64,000 nt of DNA from Progne subis subis (taxonomy: Eukaryota > Chordata > Aves > Passeriformes > Hirundinidae): NCBI GenBank assembly GCA_022316685.1, contig JAKJHU010000132.1:1372390-1436389 (forward strand), in the 5' to 3' direction. Position numbers and translations under genes: made by a program. The notes under the pieces were generated by a model. It ran no database searches and was not told the origin of the DNA. It saw only the letters and a list, made by a program, of their open reading frames with translations. The number at the start of each line of letters is the position of its first letter. Within the stretch, counting starts at the first letter, position 1. Shown here one piece after another: positions 62,701 to 64,000 of the stretch.

Positions 62701-63167
62701 TCAGGGACCACATGTAAGTTGAGCCTGCTCCTTAGCAGGTTTAATGGTTATGGTGGCAAAAACACTGGCAGCTTTGCTTCCTGCCCAACCCTGAGCAGTA
62801 AACTCTGGTGGGAAACTTTACCAGACCCTCCTCCCCTCCAGCTTCGGCATCAGCAGCGATGCAGCCCAACCTGCTGCACTACAGGGCTGCAAACTGCTGG
62901 TGCTATCCTTGCTAAGGCTGCTCTGACTGATCTCAGGAACACCACTCACTGTAGAAAACCCGAGAATACTGTGCTGGTTCACTCTGCAAACAGCTCACCT
63001 GATAGCTCTGTCCCATGCACAGAACCAGGTAGTCGTACGGCACTTTCTTTTCCTTGGAAACAATAACATATTTGGCGCTGCGGTTTATGCCTGTCATTTT
63101 ACCAACCACAACATTAACCCAGGAACAAAGTGACATCTGTGCATAATCTTCATCATTAAAACAGTGG
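32674..63167 (-). CDS. CFAP61: CFAP61 3' portion, eight exons (cilia- and flagella-associated protein 61), partial gene
   Basis: CFAP61 (FAP61 in Chlamydomonas) belongs to the calmodulin- and spoke-associated complex at the base of radial spoke 3 in motile cilia and sperm flagella; loss in mammals causes sperm-tail defects. Only the C-terminal part is here: exons 62999-63167, 60970-61126, 55600-55889, 52082-52409, 51766-51839, 49904-50109, 35319-35409 and 32674-32785, 1427 bases or about 475 codons. All eight have AG/GT borders and their phases chain without conflict (2-0, 0-1, 1-0, 0-1, 1-0, 0-2, 2-0, 0-1). The N-terminal acetyltransferase-like half lies beyond the right edge. The gene lies head-to-tail upstream of INSM1, as in human. 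Confidence 0.9.
32786..35318 (-). other. CFAP61: CFAP61 intron
   Basis: About 2.5 kb between the last two recognised exons. It contains a short tandem duplication near 33.87-33.91 kb (AGTAAATATAGTTAAAAT twice) and a poly-A run at about 33.92 kb. No other gene or mobile element was recognised. Confidence 0.6.
35319..35409 (-). CDS. CFAP61: CFAP61 exon (C-terminal helical segment)
   Basis: Acceptor TTTTTTATCCAG, donor GTAAGA. The one leading base completes the split serine codon of the previous exon. The 30 codons read YFREPWSMAIYHDRFIDLQK then ELRQTLISEQ. The exon is too short to appear as a long open frame; it was found by reading for the continuation of the phase-2 exon at 49904. Its pattern of aromatic and amphipathic residues fits the CFAP61 tail. 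The intron upstream is 14.5 kb. Confidence 0.85.
38251..38269. repeat. G19 homopolymer
   Basis: Nineteen consecutive G residues. They could form a quadruplex or reflect an assembly length error. Confidence 0.85.
38700..39607 (+). mobile_element. ERVL-like LTR, 3' part, plus orientation
   Basis: The segment at 39526-39607 (CATTTTTAAGCTTAAACCTG, CTCCTAATCC, CACAG, then AATAAA at 39586-39591 and a CCCTACA end) matches, with substitutions, the complement of the LTR end at about 47.58-47.66 kb. The two copies therefore belong to one family. The left boundary is uncertain; the sequence from about 38.7 kb has the A-rich, gene-free character of old retroviral DNA. No coding region is present. Confidence 0.5.
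45740..45810. promoter_or_regulatory. Candidate enhancer: TAATTA, octamer and paired E-boxes
   Basis: Within 70 bases lie TAATTA (45746-45751), the POU octamer ATTTGCAT (45763-45770), and two E-boxes CAGGTG (45795-45800) and CAGCTG (45802-45807) one base apart. This combination is typical of neural or endocrine enhancers. It sits about 15 kb upstream of INSM1 in a CFAP61 intron. Motifs were found by eye; conservation was not tested. Confidence 0.35.
47533..49030 (-). mobile_element. ERVL-like solo LTR, minus orientation
   Basis: On the minus strand the element begins TGTGTTGGTTTAGCACAG and ends AAAACCACTACA, giving the TG...CA termini of an LTR. It is flanked by AGAGT (47528-47532) and ACAGT (49031-49035), a 4-of-5 match to the 5-bp target duplication expected for ERVL. 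A poly-A signal AATAAA lies near the LTR 3' end (plus-strand 47668-47673). No gag, pol or env sequence is present, so it looks like a solo LTR about 1.5 kb long. Confidence 0.65.
49904..50109 (-). CDS. CFAP61: CFAP61 exon (conserved C-terminal domain)
   Basis: Acceptor GTTTGTTCCAG, donor GTGAGA. The exon starts at a codon boundary and ends two bases into a codon. The 68 codons include GMEIVTGEAGHGNYFRMHFS, RYNIVDSITCFSKDPFPVSN and YICLYGQHERLLNDLYYRW. The peptide has the SKDPFPVSNY and YGQHERLLNDLY blocks I associate with CFAP61 orthologues, which lie after the dinucleotide-binding region. The exon is flanked at 0.1-0.7 kb by two copies of a 30-bp direct repeat. Confidence 0.9.
50110..51765 (-). 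other. CFAP61: CFAP61 intron
   Basis: A 1.66 kb intron. It contains the second copy of a 30-bp repeat at 50807-50836. The 72-codon minus frame at 50211-50429 is not needed by the exon phases and is ignored. Confidence 0.6.
51766..51839 (-). CDS. CFAP61: CFAP61 small exon (24 codons)
   Basis: Acceptor TTCTTCCTGGAG, donor GTAAGT. Two leading bases complete the glycine codon begun by the previous exon; the 24 codons then read YNYLHISKPEIPMPLDVEHD and PCDH, ending at a codon boundary. The exon resolves what would otherwise be a phase conflict between its neighbours, which is strong internal support. It is too short to show as a long open frame. Confidence 0.85.
52082..52409 (-). CDS. CFAP61: CFAP61 exon (flavoprotein-like domain, C-terminal part)
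   Basis: Acceptor CATCTCTCTTTAG, donor GTATGT; 109 codons plus one base. The peptide begins AFFSFAYRTLDYETFKAIND and includes CLVFDGRVVIDAKFHTNDAS, then IRAAGPLTKFSRRYFRDGLT. The GRVVID..FHTND..IRAAGP pattern resembles the last strand of FAD-binding oxidoreductase folds, where a conserved Asp-containing segment and an Ala-Ala-Gly closely follow (...VYAAGD in true enzymes). Here the Asp of AAGD is replaced (AAGP). An alternative acceptor (CCTACAG, 21 bases farther in) would remove seven residues. Confidence 0.85.
52410..55599 (-). other. CFAP61: CFAP61 intron
   Basis: A 3.2 kb intron with GA-rich stretches near 54.05 kb and a poly-A run at about 55.44 kb. No mobile element or second gene was recognised. 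The open frames of up to 147 codons near 53.0-53.5 kb on the minus strand have no matching splice phase or domain. Confidence 0.55.
55600..55889 (-). CDS. CFAP61: CFAP61 exon (second Rossmann-like fold)
   Basis: Acceptor CCCCTCTTAG, donor GTAAGT; two bases complete the preceding glycine codon, then 96 codons. The start NVIVYGNTIDIYTTVETLL aligns with the NAD-binding strand-turn-helix of pyridine nucleotide-disulfide oxidoreductases (VVVVGGGYIGLELAEVL type). Only the first glycine of GxGxxG is kept. It continues with SLGIDGSRIHLVQAPLSSAS, an edge typical of such folds. This suggests that the domain keeps the fold but may not bind a dinucleotide in the usual way. Confidence 0.9.
55890..60969 (-). 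other. CFAP61: CFAP61 intron
   Basis: A 5.1 kb intron containing one CR1 fragment at about 60.34-60.59 kb. The remaining open frames (up to about 113 codons) are on both strands without recognisable domains. Confidence 0.6.
60339..60592 (-). mobile_element. CR1 LINE 3'-end fragment (minus orientation)
   Basis: On the plus strand the sequence begins GAATCACAGAATGTGTAGGT and runs through GAGATCATCAAGTCCAACCC, GTGATTCCACCACCTCCCC and TTTTTCCTAATATTCAACC. This is the complement of a canonical avian CR1 3' end. It is about 250 bases, 5' truncated, and the least degraded CR1 in the window. Confidence 0.92.
60970..61126 (-). CDS. CFAP61: CFAP61 exon (linker between FAD-like and NAD-like folds)
   Basis: Acceptor ACTCATTTCTTCAG, donor GTAAGG; starts at a codon boundary, 52 codons plus one base. 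The peptide includes ALAPMGAGVSEVMSQWPQRY, then TKKVPSNHFTLNDAQDCLEA and ARWLEENLVNSRG. The VPSN.F.LND..DC..A..WLE block leads directly into the next Rossmann strand (GNVIVYGN), as the linker before the NAD-binding fold does in this protein. Confidence 0.9.
61127..62998 (-). other. CFAP61: CFAP61 intron
   Basis: A 1.9 kb intron. Plus-strand frames of up to 144 codons near 62.2-63.0 kb have no recognised domain. No repeat was recognised. Confidence 0.6.
62999..63167 (-). CDS. CFAP61: CFAP61 exon (end of FAD-like fold)
   Basis: Acceptor ATTCTTTCTTTGCAG, donor GTGAGC; one base completes the preceding codon, then 56 codons. The peptide includes HCFNDEDYAQMSLCSWVNVV, VGKMTGINRSAKYVIVSKEK and KVPYDYLVLCMGQSYQ. 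The last part occupies the position of the YDYLVLATG motif of class II pyridine nucleotide oxidoreductases, with Cys-Met-Gly in place of Ala-Thr-Gly. Earlier CFAP61 exons lie past the right edge. Confidence 0.9.
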
Positions 63168-64000
63168 CTGCAAAGAAAGAATATCTGTAAGTGGCATTTC
63201 GGCAGCTGACAGCAGGCATTAATTAGACATCTAGTGATCTCGGCCCAGGCCCCCAGTGGTTCCACTTGCTCTCTTGTTGTGAATTTACTGCAGTCTATAG
63301 TAAACGATTAGGCATTAGGAAACACTCAGTTACAAACTGACAACTTTTTGCTGAAACGAAACAAGCCCTTCCAGCACTGAGCCACACAATCATGTAATTT
63401 AATAACAATGTCAGAAATCTATGCTTTACTCTGGTTTTCCTTTACAGACTGATGCAAGGTAGAAGCTTTTGAACCTGCTAACTTTTTCCCAAGGGAAAAA
63501 TTTCTCAAGAAAGCTTCTTCTCAAAACAATCCTGGCAAACAACTATTCTTTCCCAAAACAATCTTTCTCCAAGTGGTGTTCCGCTGTTTCTCTAGTTTAA
63601 CTAATGAGATTAGGGAGGTGTTGTTCCTATTCACCAATCACGTTAAGTCTGTATCAGAATACCTTATAAAAGGTAGTAAGAATTAGACAATAAAGCCTTT
63701 TCTATAGTCTTTGCCTTTTGAAATATCTGGAGTCTCTCATCTTTCTTTCGTGTCCTACAAGAACAGCTGGTGTCATACAGGTGTCTGGTTTCTGAGACCA
63801 GAGCAGCACAGCAAGAAGAAATATTGTGAATAAACTACATGAAAGAAGCTGAGTCTCCCCCCTGCCAGGACCTCAGAAGGGGAATGGCCAATACAGAGAC
63901 CCTGGGCTTCACCCAGGCTGTCAGCTCAAGTCACCACAGAAAATATGTTGCACCTGCTGAACTAAGCTCATGGCCATTTAGAGGTCCAAAAATTTGACTT
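63168..64000. other. CFAP61: CFAP61 intron to the window edge
   Basis: No exon was seen in these 833 bases. They include the LTR-like segment described separately. Confidence 0.5.
63450..63778 (+). mobile_element. Possible short retroviral LTR
   Basis: CCAAT (63634-63638), TATAAAAG (63665-63672) and AATAAA (63689-63694) occur in the order and close spacing seen in the U3/R region of short avian retroviral LTRs. A pyrimidine-rich stretch follows, like U5. Boundaries are not defined: TG near 63450 and CA near 63778 are guesses. No coding sequence is seen. A chance promoter-like cluster is the alternative. Confidence 0.35.

Noticed and set aside
1..64000. tRNA, rRNA, known microRNA or CRISPR array
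   Set aside because: None was recognised; CRISPR is not expected in a vertebrate nuclear sequence.

Overview
The window is vertebrate nuclear DNA, almost certainly from a bird and probably a songbird. The evidence is CR1 LINE fragments of avian type, ERVL-like LTRs, intron-exon structure with GT/AG junctions, and the gene order RALGAPA2 - INSM1 - CFAP61. That order matches the gene neighbourhood I know from human chromosome 20p11. Most of the sequence is intron or intergenic DNA. Most of the many short open frames are chance.

Left part (1 to about 21 kb), plus strand: the 3' end of RALGAPA2, the catalytic subunit of a Ral GTPase-activating complex. One coding exon is clear (9733-9854). A last exon that would add only one residue and a stop is proposed at 16839, from splice phase and acceptor quality. 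A 1.2 kb degenerate minisatellite follows directly and would lie in the 3' UTR or just downstream. From 18.3 to 28.7 kb I see only intergenic sequence, two CR1 pieces and a 1.1 kb AT-rich tract.

Middle (28.7 to 32.7 kb), minus strand: the intronless INSM1 gene, a SNAG-domain zinc-finger repressor of neuroendocrine differentiation. It has a 3' UTR with AU-rich elements, a compact promoter (CCAAT, SOX-like, TATA-like and E-box motifs) and a large CpG island. The island contains a perfect 15-bp hairpin and a roughly 32-bp-period minisatellite.

Right part (32.4 to 64 kb), minus strand: the C-terminal portion of CFAP61, a ciliary/flagellar axoneme protein, in eight exons whose phases all agree (about 475 residues). 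Its 3' end runs towards the INSM1 promoter island, as in human. The cofactor motifs of its flavoprotein-like domain are degenerate. Its introns hold two related ERVL-like LTRs in opposite orientation, a CR1, a possible second retroviral LTR type near the right end, and sequence blocks with clustered POU, homeobox and E-box motifs that could be INSM1 enhancers.

I found no clearly new biological system. The best leads are the two minisatellites at gene 3' ends, three strong hairpins, a pair of 30-bp direct repeats flanking a CFAP61 exon, and the candidate enhancers.
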